A program made the position numbers and the translations under genes. A stretch of 21,048 bases of DNA from DASQPR01 sp035263025 (GTDB lineage Bacteria > Actinomycetota > Actinomycetes > Mycobacteriales > Micromonosporaceae), in contig DATFRR010000150.1 in NCBI GenBank assembly GCA_035263025.1, positions 1-21,048 of the forward strand, given 5' to 3'. Below the pieces are notes generated by a model, which saw only the letters and a program-made list of their open reading frames with translations, searched no databases and was not told where the DNA came from. Shown here piece after piece: positions 6,188 through 13,391 of this stretch; position 1 is the stretch's first letter, and each line of letters opens with the position of its first letter.

Positions 6188-6262
6188 GTGACTTCGGGAT
6201 CGGATCGCGCGGCCGCCGGCTCGGCGCTCGTTCGCTGCGCCCTGGTGCTGGCATGGCGATGA
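6188..6262 (+). CDS. Putative 24-codon leader ORF overlapping aroA
   Basis: A GTG placed exactly 7 nt after a -10-like box opens a 24-codon frame (begins MTSGSDRAAAGS, ends LVLAWR) whose TGA overlaps the aroA ATG at 6259 in an ATGA arrangement. That geometry is the usual sign of termination-reinitiation coupling. The peptide resembles no family I know, and it is not obviously rich in aromatic residues (one Trp). It may serve only to bring ribosomes to aroA, which lacks a Shine-Dalgarno. It is also possible that the true aroA start is the ATG at 6253 and that this ORF is fortuitous. Confidence 0.42.
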   Translation: MTSGSDRAAAGSALVRCALVLAWR

Positions 6263-7536
6263 GTGCGTGGCTCGCGCCGGTCGCCGCGCGGCCGGTGCAC
6301 GCGGAGGTCCGGCTGCCCGGCTCGAAGTCGATGATGGCGCGCGCGCTGGTGCTCGCCGCGCTCGCCGGCGGTCGGTCGACGATCACCAGCCCGCTCCGGT
6401 CGCGGGATAGCGATCTGATGCTGGGCGGGCTCGCGGCGATGGGTACCCACATCGACTCGAGGTCCGACCGGACGTGGACCGTCGATCCGGCGCGACTGGC
6501 TGGTCCGGCGCGGATCGACGTCGGCTTGTCCGGCACGGTGATGCGGTTCGTCCCGCCGGTCGCGGCGCTCGCCGACGGCCCGGTGGCCTTCGACGGTGAT
6601 CCGCGCGCTCGCGAGCGGCCGCTCGGCCCCTTGGTACGGGGGCTACGTGCGATCGGTGCGCACATCGACGCCGCCAATACGGCCGACGGCGGCGGTCTCC
6701 CGTTGACCGTGCACGGCGACGGTCACGTGACCGGTGGCGAGGTCCGCATCGACGCGTCGGCATCCAGCCAGTTCGTGTCCGGGTTGATGCTCGCCGGTGC
6801 CCGCTTCGATCGCGGCGTTGTGATCCGTCACGTCGGGCCGCCCGTGCCGAGCGCGCCGCACCTGCGGATGAGCGTCGCGATGGTGCGCGCCGCGGGTGGC
6901 GCGGTCGACGACGGTACGCCGGATGTGTGGTCCGTCGAGCCGGGCAAGCTCGCCGGGCGCACCTGGGACATCGAGCCCGACCTGTCCAGTGCCGCGCCGT
7001 TCCTCGCCGCGGCGCTGGTGACCGGCGGAGCGGTCACCGTGCCGCAATGGCCGCTCGACACGACGCAACCCGGCGATCGGCTTCGTGACCTGCTGACCCG
7101 CATGGGCGGCGCGACGACGCTGACCGAGGCCGGACTGACCGTTCGCGGTGCCGGCACGATCCACGGCATCGACGCCGATCTCGGCGAGGTCAGCGAACTG
7201 ACGATGGTCATCGCCGCGCTCGCCGCGCTCGCCGACTCGCCGTCGCGACTTGTCGGCATCGGACACGTACGAGGTCACGAGACCGACCGTCTGGCCGCGC
7301 TGGCCCGCGAACTGGGCAACCTCGGCGCGCGTGTCACCACGTTGCCGGACGGGCTGGAGATCGTGCCGCGGCCGCTGCACGGCACCGTTTTCGAGACGTA
7401 CGACGACCATCGGATGGCACACGCGGCGGCGGTGATCGGGCTGGCGGTGCCCGGTGTCGAACTTTCCGACGTCGCGTGTACGTCGAAGACCATGCCCGAC
7501 TTCCCGGCACTATGGACGGACATGGTGACCGGGTGA
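6259..7536 (+). CDS. aroA: 3-phosphoshikimate 1-carboxyvinyltransferase (EPSP synthase)
   Basis: A cytoplasmic shikimate-pathway enzyme of about 425 residues that joins phosphoenolpyruvate to shikimate-3-phosphate. Landmarks in order are LPGSKS near the N-terminus, DVGLSGTVMRFVPP, the DGDPRARERPL loop, SASSQFVSGLMLAGA, EPDLSSAAPFLAAA, GHVRGHETDRL and TYDDHRMAHAAAVIGL near the C-terminus. The first motif reads LPGSKSMMARAL; the Asn usually found in the SxTNRA form is Ala here, although the Lys, Ser and Arg are kept. The start is taken as the ATG at 6259, coupled to a short upstream frame; ATG 6253 is an in-frame alternative. rsgA follows after 22 nt on the same strand, the order recalled for M. 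tuberculosis. Confidence 0.95.
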   Translation: MSAWLAPVAARPVHAEVRLPGSKSMMARALVLAALAGGRSTITSPLRSRDSDLMLGGLAAMGTHIDSRSDRTWTVDPARLAGPARIDVGLSGTVMRFVPPVAALADGPVAFDGDPRARERPLGPLVRGLRAIGAHIDAANTADGGGLPLTVHGDGHVTGGEVRIDASASSQFVSGLMLAGARFDRGVVIRHVGPPVPSAPHLRMSVAMVRAAGGAVDDGTPDVWSVEPGKLAGRTWDIEPDLSSAAPFLAAALVTGGAVTVPQWPLDTTQPGDRLRDLLTRMGGATTLTEAGLTVRGAGTIHGIDADLGEVSELTMVIAALAALADSPSRLVGIGHVRGHETDRLAALARELGNLGARVTTLPDGLEIVPRPLHGTVFETYDDHRMAHAAAVIGLAVPGVELSDVACTSKTMPDFPALWTDMVTG

Positions 7537-7558
7537 CGAAGGGATACACGCGCCGGCC

Positions 7559-8620
7559 GTGACGCCGAAACGACGGGAGTACGACGAGGACGACGTACGG
7601 GTGCGCCCCGGTCGGTCGTCCCGGCCACGTACCCGGATCCGGCCGCGCCACGAGGACGCGGCGGCCGGTTTCGTCGTCGCCGTCGATCGCGGCCGTTACA
7701 CGGTCGAGGTGGACGCAGGGCACGTCACCGCGATGCGAGCACGGGAACTCGGTCGGCGCGGTGTGGTGGTCGGTGATCGCGTGGCGCTCGTCGGCGACGT
7801 GTCCGGCGACGTCGGCGCGCTGGCCCGCATCGTACGGATCGAGGAGCGTACGTCCGTGCTCCGGCGCACCGCCGACGACGACGACACGACGCCGGAGGGT
7901 CGCGTCGAGCGCGTGATCGTCGCGAACGCGGATCAACTCGTGATCGTCAGTTCGCTCGCCGATCCGCCGGCCCGGACCGGTTTCATCGACCGGTGCCTGG
8001 TGGCGGCGTACGACGCCGAGATCGAACCGTTGCTGTGCCTGACGAAGGCGGATCTCGCCAGCCCGCAGCCGGTGCTCGACTACTACGCCGAGTTGCTCCT
8101 CCCCCATGTGTTGTGCCGACCCGACGAACCGCTCACCGACCTGGTCGACGCGTTGACCGGTCAGGTGTCCGTCCTCGTCGGACACTCCGGTGTCGGAAAG
8201 TCGACACTCGTCAATCGCTTGATTCCGGACGCGGATCGGGCGGTCGGCGTGGTGAGCGCGGTCGGCAAGGGTCGCCACACGTCGGCGAGCGCCGTCGCAC
8301 TGCGCCTCGACGGTGTCGACGGCTGGATCATCGATACGCCAGGCGTACGGTCGTTCGGCCTCGCCCACGTGTCCGCGAACAGCGTGTTGCACGGCTTCCC
8401 GGATCTCGTCGAAGCATCGGTCAACTGCCCACCGAACTGCGAACACACCGCGACAAGTCCGGACTGCGGGCTCGATGCGCTGGTCGCCGCCGGTGGCGCG
8501 GATCCCCGCCGCCTCGCGTCGTTCCGCCGGTTGCTCGCCTCGCAGAGCGGCGAAGCGGACGCGGCCGAGGTCACGTCGTACGACGACGTGCTGCCCGAGC
8601 TGCCGCCGGACAGCCCGTAG
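7559..8620 (+). CDS. rsgA: Ribosome small-subunit GTPase RsgA
   Basis: A 353-residue circularly permuted GTPase that checks 30S maturation and releases assembly factors. The permuted order of G motifs is visible: G4 as LTKAD (161-165) precedes the P-loop GHSGVGKS (208-215), which precedes G3 DTPG (259-262). An N-terminal OB-like domain comes first, after a basic 30-residue tail. The C-terminal zinc knuckle is CPPNCEHTATSPDC (C290, C294, H296, C303). The GTG at 7559 gives this length; no strong ribosome site is present, but the gene lies 22 nt after aroA and is probably co-transcribed. A perfect 13-bp hairpin 20 nt after the stop ends the unit. Confidence 0.95.
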   Translation: MTPKRREYDEDDVRVRPGRSSRPRTRIRPRHEDAAAGFVVAVDRGRYTVEVDAGHVTAMRARELGRRGVVVGDRVALVGDVSGDVGALARIVRIEERTSVLRRTADDDDTTPEGRVERVIVANADQLVIVSSLADPPARTGFIDRCLVAAYDAEIEPLLCLTKADLASPQPVLDYYAELLLPHVLCRPDEPLTDLVDALTGQVSVLVGHSGVGKSTLVNRLIPDADRAVGVVSAVGKGRHTSASAVALRLDGVDGWIIDTPGVRSFGLAHVSANSVLHGFPDLVEASVNCPPNCEHTATSPDCGLDALVAAGGADPRRLASFRRLLASQSGEADAAEVTSYDDVLPELPPDSP

Positions 8621-8639
8621 AGCGATACCGTTTCGGCGC

Positions 8640-8670
8640 CCACAGTGGCCGGTTGCGCCGGCCACTGTGG
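8640..8670 (+). terminator. Hairpin terminator after rsgA
   Basis: CCACAGTGGCCGG (8640-8652) pairs perfectly with CCGGCCACTGTGG (8658-8670) around a 5-nt loop. There is no T-run, which is common for high-GC actinobacterial terminators. It starts 20 nt after the rsgA stop. Confidence 0.75.
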
Positions 8671-8674
8671 CCCG

Positions 8675-8703
8675 TTGCCACGGTCATGGACGGCTACTAC
8701 CGT
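8675..8703 (+). promoter_or_regulatory. Promoter of the holin-like gene
   Basis: TTGCCA (8675-8680), a 17-nt spacer and TACCGT (8698-8703) make a plausible -35/-10 pair just after the rsgA terminator. Transcription would start near 8710, 36 nt before the GTG at 8746. This argues against using the in-frame ATG at 8686, which lies inside the promoter. Confidence 0.5.
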
Positions 8704-8745
8704 TTGCGTACCTCTGCACACGCACTCCGGCCCCGGGAGCTCGCC

Positions 8746-9069
8746 GTGACGAATCTCCAAATCGCCTCCGCGTTCGTCGGCATCGTGATGCCACTCGTCG
8801 TGTCGGTGGTGAACCAGGCGCACTGGAAACCGCAGGCTAAGGCACTGGTCGCGCTCCTTGTCTCAGTGCTGGCCTCGTTTGTGACCAGTTGGATCGCCGG
8901 CGACCTGAACGGCAAGTCGTTCGCGACGTCCTTCCTGATCGTGCTCGGCGCGACGCTCACCACTTATCGCGTGTTCTGGAAGCCGAGCGGCATCTCGGAC
9001 AGCGTGGAGACGGCCACCACCATCAAGAAGTCGACGCCGGCCGCGCAGCCAAGCGCCGCCGCAAGCTGA
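8746..9069 (+). CDS. Small three-helix membrane protein, holin-like
   Basis: A 107-residue membrane protein of unknown function. Three hydrophobic segments are visible: about residues 4-22 (IASAFVGIVMPLVVSVV), 33-50 (ALVALLVSVLASFVTSW) and 59-78 (FATSFLIVLGATLTTYRV), followed by a charged Ser/Ala/Lys-rich tail. Size and layout resemble putative actinophage holins, but no endolysin or other phage gene is nearby, so this is a loose similarity. The GTG at 8746 is chosen for the GGGAG ribosome site 6 nt upstream. It has its own promoter and is a single-gene unit, convergent with the DUF2087 gene 24 bp away. Confidence 0.68.
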   Translation: MTNLQIASAFVGIVMPLVVSVVNQAHWKPQAKALVALLVSVLASFVTSWIAGDLNGKSFATSFLIVLGATLTTYRVFWKPSGISDSVETATTIKKSTPAAQPSAAAS

Positions 9070-9093
9070 CCTGCGTCAGCCCTGCCGAAGTCG

Positions 9094-9633
9094 TCACGCG
9101 ATGTCCACCGGTCCGCCGGTGCGCCAGTAGATGCCCCGGTCGCGAGCCATCAACTCCTCGTCGACGAGGAACCGGCGCAGCGACGCGTAGTCGTCGTACC
9201 ACGCCCGTAGCACCGCGTCGACGGCGCGCTCCGGATATTTGATGCCCGGCTCGAAGCTCGCCGCAATGTGCTCGAGCACGACTCGGCGCTTTCCGCGCGC
9301 CGCCGGCACGGACGTCAGCCGTCCGTCCCGGATGAACGCACGCAACACGGCGGCCTTCGCCTGGTCCGGATCGAGCGGCTCGTCGGCCGCTGGCGGCGCG
9401 GCGTACTCGCGAATCGCGTCCTTGAACGTGCCACGGTCCGCGAACAGCTTGCCCTCGGCGACGCGCAGCAACCCGCCCTGCTCGAGGCGCTGGATCGCAC
9501 GAACCACGTCGCGGGCCGGCAGCGCGGTTGCGTCCGCGACCGCGGACGGCGTCGACGCGCCTAGCACAACCGCCGAGAACACCAGCAACCGCTCCTCCTC
9601 GGCGAGCAGCCCACACACCGCCTCCGGTCGCAT
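9094..9633 (-). CDS. DUF2087 protein with N-terminal winged helix
   Basis: A 179-residue putative regulator. The C-terminal half carries the DUF2087 signature: a basic strand (GKRRVVLEHIAASFEPG), then YPERAVDAVLRAWYDDYASL, RRFLVDEELMARDRG and finally IYWRTGG. The N-terminal 60 residues look like a winged helix (SAVADATALPARDVVRAIQR then a wing-like GLLRVAEGKLFA). In the family this domain is often joined to ArsR-type DNA-binding domains. A TAGATT box ends 6 nt before the ATG, so the message is probably leaderless; no ribosome site is seen. The gene is divergent from thyA. The target is unknown. Confidence 0.85.
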   Translation of the reverse strand: MRPEAVCGLLAEEERLLVFSAVVLGASTPSAVADATALPARDVVRAIQRLEQGGLLRVAEGKLFADRGTFKDAIREYAAPPAADEPLDPDQAKAAVLRAFIRDGRLTSVPAARGKRRVVLEHIAASFEPGIKYPERAVDAVLRAWYDDYASLRRFLVDEELMARDRGIYWRTGGPVDIA

Positions 9634-9639
9634 TAGCCG

Positions 9640-9645
9640 AATCTA
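9640..9645 (-). promoter_or_regulatory. -10 box for leaderless DUF2087 gene
   Basis: TAGATT on the minus strand is followed by 6 nt and then the ATG at 9633, the spacing expected if the start codon is the first transcribed codon. Confidence 0.55.
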
Positions 9646-9716
9646 ACCCCTCGGGGGTCTTGGCAATCTGGCCGCCCGACGGCCCGTCGCGCCCGGACGT
9701 TGTCGGTGGGAGCGCC

Positions 9717-9722
9717 TAAACT
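9717..9722 (+). promoter_or_regulatory. -10 box for leaderless thyA
   Basis: TAAACT is followed by 6 nt (CCGCCC) and then the thyA ATG. There is no ribosome-binding site, so leaderless translation is the simplest reading. Confidence 0.58.
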
Positions 9723-9728
9723 CCGCCC

Positions 9729-10523
9729 ATGCGCGCCTACCTCGATCTGCTCGAGCACGTTCTTGATCACGGTACGGCGAAGGGCGATCGCACCGGCACC
9801 GGCACGCGATCGGTGTTCGGCTACCAGATGCGTTTCGATCTCGCCGCCGGCTTCCCGCTCGTCACCACGAAGAAGCTGCACCTGAGATCGATCGTGCACG
9901 AGCTGATCTGGTTCCTGCGCGGCGACACGACCGTTGACTATCTGCATGACCACGGCGTGACCATCTGGGACGAGTGGGCCGACGAGGCCGGTGACCTCGG
10001 CCCGGTCTATGGCAAGCAATGGCGGTCGTGGGCGTGTCCGGACGGCCGCGCGGTCGATCAAATCTCTTGGGTGATCGACGAGATACGCCGCAACCCGGAC
10101 TCGCGCCGGCTCGTAGTCAGCGCATGGAATGTCGCCGACCTGCCGGACATGGCGCTGCAGCCGTGCCACGCGTTGTTCCAGTTCTACGTCGCGGACGGCC
10201 GCTTGTCGTGTCAGCTCTATCAGCGGTCGGCCGACATCTTTCTTGGCGTGCCGTTCAACATCGCGAGCTATGCGTTGCTCACCCACATGGTCGCGGGCGT
10301 CACCGGGCTTCGGGTCGGGGAGTTCGTCCACACGCTCGGCGACGCGCATCTCTACGCGAACCATTTTGACCAGGCGCGCATCCAGCTCGAACGCACTCCT
10401 CGGCCGCTGCCCCGCCTCGAACTCACGCCGGGCGTCGGGTCGATCTTCGATTACCGGTACGAGGACGTGGCCATCGTCGGCTACGACCCGCACCCGTCGA
10501 TCAAAGCGCCGATCGCGGTCTGA
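9729..10523 (+). CDS. thyA: Thymidylate synthase ThyA
   Basis: A cytoplasmic homodimeric enzyme that methylates dUMP to dTMP using methylene-tetrahydrofolate, producing dihydrofolate. The 264-residue length equals that of the E. coli enzyme. The catalytic cysteine is C146 in LQPCHALFQFYV. Other family marks are GDRTGTGTRSVFG, the FPLVTTKKLHLRSIVHELIW stretch, GPVYGKQWRSW, LYQRSADIFLGVPFNIASYA and HLYANHFDQA. The gene directly precedes folA (3-nt gap), which recycles the dihydrofolate it makes. Its start lies 6 nt after a -10 box, so the operon mRNA is probably leaderless. Confidence 0.97.
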   Translation: MRAYLDLLEHVLDHGTAKGDRTGTGTRSVFGYQMRFDLAAGFPLVTTKKLHLRSIVHELIWFLRGDTTVDYLHDHGVTIWDEWADEAGDLGPVYGKQWRSWACPDGRAVDQISWVIDEIRRNPDSRRLVVSAWNVADLPDMALQPCHALFQFYVADGRLSCQLYQRSADIFLGVPFNIASYALLTHMVAGVTGLRVGEFVHTLGDAHLYANHFDQARIQLERTPRPLPRLELTPGVGSIFDYRYEDVAIVGYDPHPSIKAPIAV

Positions 10524-10526
10524 CCA

Positions 10527-11051
10527 GTGGATCCACGGTTCGGCGGCCTGGTGCTCGTCGCGGCGTTGGACCGTAGCTACGCGATCGGCCGACCTGACGA
10601 GATGCTGCCGTGGCACCTGCCCGACGATCTGCGCCGCTACAAGGCAATCACGACCGGCCGGCCGATGCTGATGGGCTACCGGACGGCGGTGTCCATCGGT
10701 CGCGCGCTGCCGGGCCGGACGACATATGTATTGAGCCGGTCGCGTCCGGCGCCGTACGACGGCCAGATCGCGGTGCGCTCGCTGGAGGAAGCCGTCGGGC
10801 TGGCCGGCGGTGCCGGGCTCAGTGTCGCCGGCGGCGGTCAGGTCTACGAGTTGGCTCTGCCATATGCCACCGGCATGCGGCTCACCTGGGTGAACGTGAC
10901 GATCGATGGCGCCGACACGTGGTTCCCGCAATTCGACACCACGCTGTGGGCCGAAGTCGCGCGGGAGCATCATCCGGCCGACGAACGACACGCGTACGCG
11001 TTCGATTGGGTCGACTACACGCGGGTCCAGTCGCTCTCACCGGCGGCGTGA
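10527..11051 (+). CDS. folA: Dihydrofolate reductase
   Basis: A 174-residue NADPH-dependent enzyme that reduces dihydrofolate to tetrahydrofolate; it is the trimethoprim target in general. The core is clear: ALDRSYAIGRPDEMLPWHLP, then PDDLRRYKAIT with the acidic residue of the folate site, LPGRTTYVLSRS and the cofactor-binding SVAGGGQVYELALP. The usual MGRKTWESI segment reads MGYRTAVSI, so this is a divergent copy although the Thr is kept. The start is a GTG 3 nt after the thyA stop, with no strong ribosome site of its own, implying coupling to thyA. The pair forms the standard thymidylate-cycle operon. Confidence 0.94.
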   Translation: MDPRFGGLVLVAALDRSYAIGRPDEMLPWHLPDDLRRYKAITTGRPMLMGYRTAVSIGRALPGRTTYVLSRSRPAPYDGQIAVRSLEEAVGLAGGAGLSVAGGGQVYELALPYATGMRLTWVNVTIDGADTWFPQFDTTLWAEVAREHHPADERHAYAFDWVDYTRVQSLSPAA

Positions 11052-11095
11052 GCGACCGTCCGGTGTGGGCAGACAGGTTGCTCACCGCAGCGTAC

Positions 11096-11116
11096 CGACG
11101 CGTGCACGGTGCGTCG
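11096..11116 (+). terminator. Possible weak hairpin after folA
   Basis: CGACGC (11096-11101) and GCGTCG (11111-11116) can pair around a 9-nt loop 45 nt after the folA stop. It is short and lacks a T-run, so it is a tentative terminator. Confidence 0.28.
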
Positions 11117-11221
11117 CACAACGGGCCTTGCCCGGCCACGAGGCTGTTATCAAGGCCGAACTCCGCATGGTTGTCACAATCCGCCACCGCACGGTGCGCA
11201 AGAGAATCGCCGCTGATCCGC

Positions 11222-11227
11222 TAGGTT
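11222..11227 (+). promoter_or_regulatory. -10 box for leaderless hisN
   Basis: TAGGTT is followed by 6 nt and then the GTG at 11234, so the start codon falls at the expected first transcribed base. No ribosome site is seen upstream. Confidence 0.52.
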
Positions 11228-11233
11228 TCGCGT

Positions 11234-12034
11234 GTGCCCGGTTACGCCGACGATCTCGCGCTTTCGCACGTTCTCGCGGACACCGCGGATTCGGTCTCGC
11301 TGAGCCGATTCCGTTCCCTCAGCCTGCAGGTGACCGAGAAGCCCGACCTGACCCCGGTCACCGATGCCGACATGGCCGTCGAGAAGGCGTTGCGCGCCAC
11401 ACTGGCGCGCACGCGACCGCGTGACGGCGTGTTCGGCGAGGAGTTCGGTGCCACCGACGCGCCGGCCGGACCCGGCCATCGCCGTTGGGTCATCGATCCG
11501 ATCGACGGCACGAAGAACTACATCCGCGGCGTGCCGATCTGGGCAACGCTGATCGCGCTGATGGAAGGCGACCAGGTCGTGGTCGGCATGGTGTCCGCGC
11601 CGGCGCTGCAACGCCGTTGGTGGGCGGCCATCGGGCACGGGGCGTACGCCGGACGACACGCGTCCGCCGCCACCCCGCTCCGAGTAAGCGGTGTCCGTCG
11701 ACTCGCCGACGCGTCGTTCTGCTATTCGTCGTTGCCGTCGTGGGACGAGATCGGCCGGCTGCCCGCGATGTTGGAGATCATGAACCGTTGCTGGCGGAGC
11801 CGCGCCTACGGCGACTTCTACGGCCACATGCTCGTCGCGGAGGGTGCCGTCGACATCATGGTCGAGCCGGAACTCTCGCTGTGGGATGTTGCCGCACTCG
11901 TACCGATCGTCACCGAGGCGGGCGGCACGTTCACCGATCTCGGCGGCCGGCCCGGCCCAGGTCGCGGCAGCGCGGTGGCGACCAATGGCGCGCTGCACGC
12001 CGACGTACTCGAGCGGCTGGCTTACGGAGAGTAG
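11234..12034 (+). CDS. hisN: Inositol-monophosphatase-family phosphatase, HisN type
   Basis: A 266-residue magnesium-dependent phosphatase. The closest recalled group is the actinobacterial histidinol-phosphatase HisN (M. tuberculosis Rv3137), which acts late in histidine synthesis. Metal ligands are visible as the GEE motif (E69/E70), WVIDPIDGT (D88, D91) and the late aspartate in LSLWDVAAL. The segment RFRSLSLQVTEKPDLTPVTD is typical of the HisN branch rather than SuhB. The GTG start at 11234 is placed by a -10 box 6 nt upstream. No other his gene is nearby, so the substrate assignment is by family resemblance only; a generic inositol phosphatase is the alternative. Confidence 0.82.
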   Translation: MPGYADDLALSHVLADTADSVSLSRFRSLSLQVTEKPDLTPVTDADMAVEKALRATLARTRPRDGVFGEEFGATDAPAGPGHRRWVIDPIDGTKNYIRGVPIWATLIALMEGDQVVVGMVSAPALQRRWWAAIGHGAYAGRHASAATPLRVSGVRRLADASFCYSSLPSWDEIGRLPAMLEIMNRCWRSRAYGDFYGHMLVAEGAVDIMVEPELSLWDVAALVPIVTEAGGTFTDLGGRPGPGRGSAVATNGALHADVLERLAYGE

Positions 12035-12090
12035 TCGAGCGACGACCCTCTTCCGGCGTCACACAACGGGCAAAATCCGCCGGGTACGTC

Positions 12091-12096
12091 TATCCT
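12091..12096 (+). promoter_or_regulatory. -10 box for leaderless EamA-like gene
   Basis: TATCCT is followed by 6 nt (CGCGGG) and then the ATG at 12103. The spacing fits a transcript that begins at the ATG. Confidence 0.52.
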
Positions 12097-12102
12097 CGCG
12101 GG

Positions 12103-13104
12103 ATGGTTTGGATCGGGTGGCTGTGTCTAGCAGCGATGATCTTCGTGTACGGCGCAGCCAACCTGCTGCAGTCCATCGCTGCTCGGCGTACGCACTGCTG
12201 TCACTCTCTGCAACCATCCTTGCTTCTCCGGCTAGCTAACCAGCGCATCTACCTATTCGGCGTGGTCTTCCAGGTCCTCGGTTTCGCGCTTGCCTTTTTC
12301 GCCCGTCGCGAGTTGCCGCTGTTTCTCGTCCAGGCAAGCGTGGCCGCCGGTCTCGGCGTGATGGCGCTGCTCGGCGTGCTGTTCATGCGGTGGCGTTTGC
12401 CGCGCGCCGAGATCGGACTGCTCGCGCTGCTCGGCGCCGGCATCGGCGGACTCGTGATCGCGGCACGGCCAGGTGTCGCGCATCACCTGCGACCGGGCGC
12501 GTTCACGGTGCTGGTCGCCGTCCTGGTGGCGATCGGAGTGCTCGGCTTCTTCGCGGCGCGACTCCACGGCACGCTCGGCACGCTCGCGCTCGGCTCCCTC
12601 GCTGGCCTCGCCTTCGGCGCGGCCGCGGTCGACTCGCGCGTGCTCGCCGGCGCCCATCACCTGTCGTTCGTCGTCGCGCACCCGTTGCTGTATCTACTCT
12701 TCGCGCACGCCCTGCTCGGCCAACTTTTGCTCGGGTTGGCTCTGCAACGCGGTCCGACAACGGTAGCGGTGGCGGCCATGGACGCGGCCGCCACGGCGCC
12801 AGCGGCCGTCATCGGGCTCGCCCTTCTCGGCGACCAGATCCGACCCGGGCTGGTGTGGCTCGCGGTGCTCGGCTTTACGTGCACGCTCGGCGCCGTACTG
12901 GGGCTCACCCGGTATGCCCGGCCGCAGGAAACGACGGTCGCGGTGCCGAGCCCGGCCGCAGCGCCCGCCCTACCCAGTGGGCGACTTGCGCCGGCGCCGC
13001 GGCCCGGACAGGCGGCCGCGCCGGCGCCGCGGCAACGGACGGCTCCGCCGGCAAGGCTGTCGAGTGCTCGCAGCAGTACGAGGAACGCCGGGTCCGCTGC
13101 TTGA
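12103..13104 (+). CDS. DMT/EamA-like multi-pass membrane transporter
   Basis: A 333-residue integral membrane protein of the drug/metabolite transporter type; the substrate is unknown. From the N-terminus hydrophobic helices alternate with short loops (for example IGWLCLAAMIFVYGAANLL, YLFGVVFQVLGFALAFFA, IGLLALLGAGIGGLVIAA, GAFTVLVAVLVAIGVLGFF), about nine in total. The final helical pair (AAATAPAAVIGLALLGDQI, then PGLVWLAVLGFTCTLGAVLGL) resembles the end of EamA proteins. A Pro/Ala-rich tail of about 50 residues follows. The frame continues further upstream in register, but the ATG at 12103 is favoured by its first membrane helix and the -10 box 6 nt before it. Confidence 0.78.
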   Translation: MVWIGWLCLAAMIFVYGAANLLQSIAARRTHCCHSLQPSLLLRLANQRIYLFGVVFQVLGFALAFFARRELPLFLVQASVAAGLGVMALLGVLFMRWRLPRAEIGLLALLGAGIGGLVIAARPGVAHHLRPGAFTVLVAVLVAIGVLGFFAARLHGTLGTLALGSLAGLAFGAAAVDSRVLAGAHHLSFVVAHPLLYLLFAHALLGQLLLGLALQRGPTTVAVAAMDAAATAPAAVIGLALLGDQIRPGLVWLAVLGFTCTLGAVLGLTRYARPQETTVAVPSPAAAPALPSGRLAPAPRPGQAAAPAPRQRTAPPARLSSARSSTRNAGSAA

Positions 13105-13191
13105 CGATCGCGTGATGGTCTCGGCGGCCGCAGCTCCTAGCCCGGCGCGGATTCGGCGTCAGCCCTCGCGCGGCCTCATGATCCGACCGGT

Positions 13192-13221
13192 TTGGCATCG
13201 CGCTGGCGCGAGGGGTAATGT
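13192..13221 (+). promoter_or_regulatory. Promoter of the tRNA-fMet gene
   Basis: TTGGCA (13192-13197), an 18-nt spacer and TAATGT (13216-13221) form a good housekeeping promoter. Transcription would start near 13228, about 5 nt before the mature tRNA. Confidence 0.62.
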
Positions 13222-13232
13222 TTCAGGGCCGA

Positions 13233-13309
13233 CGCGGGGTGGAGCAGCTCGGTAGCTCGCTGGGCTCATAACCCAGAGGTCGCAGGTTCAAATCCTGTCC
13301 CCGCTACCA
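13233..13309 (+). tRNA. Initiator tRNA-Met (CAT anticodon)
   Basis: A 77-nt tRNA with encoded CCA end. The anticodon CAT is at 13267-13269 in the loop of GGGCTCATAACCC; the run of three G:C pairs in the anticodon stem and the unpaired first acceptor position (C1 opposite T72) mark it as the initiator. The T-arm GGTTCAAATCC and D-loop AGCTCGGTAGCT are standard. Its 3' half, from the anticodon loop to near the CCA, is duplicated at 15229-15271, so the gene is an integration site whose function is preserved. Confidence 0.97.
13265..13307 (+). repeat. Direct repeat, left copy (attL, within tRNA-fMet)
   Basis: These 43 bp, from the anticodon stem to the acceptor end of tRNA-fMet, are repeated without mismatch at 15229-15271 in the same orientation. 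Integrases of the tyrosine family typically use such tRNA 3' halves as the att core. Confidence 0.88.
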
Positions 13310-13313
13310 GGAC

Positions 13314-13350
13314 GAAGGCCCCCGAAACCGGACAGGTTTCGGGGGCCTTC
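13314..13350 (+). terminator. Strong terminator after tRNA-fMet
   Basis: GAAGGCCCCCGAAACC (13314-13329) pairs perfectly over 16 bp with the complementary arm at 13335-13350, with a 5-nt loop (GGACA). It ends the tRNA transcript 5 nt after the CCA and lies inside the element, just right of the left att core. Confidence 0.88.
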
Positions 13351-13391
13351 AGCATGAACAGGGTCGCCTTGGGAACGGATGGGAACAGAGA

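Noticed and set aside
6643..7422. Long minus-strand ORF inside aroA
   Set aside because: Antisense shadow typical of high-GC genes; no domain and the plus-strand AroA is unambiguous.
7993..8745. Long plus-strand ORF through rsgA continuous with the holin-like gene
   Set aside because: It is an out-of-frame shadow of rsgA; terminator, promoter and ribosome site place the real start at 8746.
8746..9069. Part of a prophage
   Set aside because: No other phage gene, att site or endolysin is found around the holin-like gene.
11485..12102. N-terminal extension of the EamA-like protein into hisN
   Set aside because: It is Arg-rich shadow sequence of hisN in another frame; the membrane protein starts at 12103.
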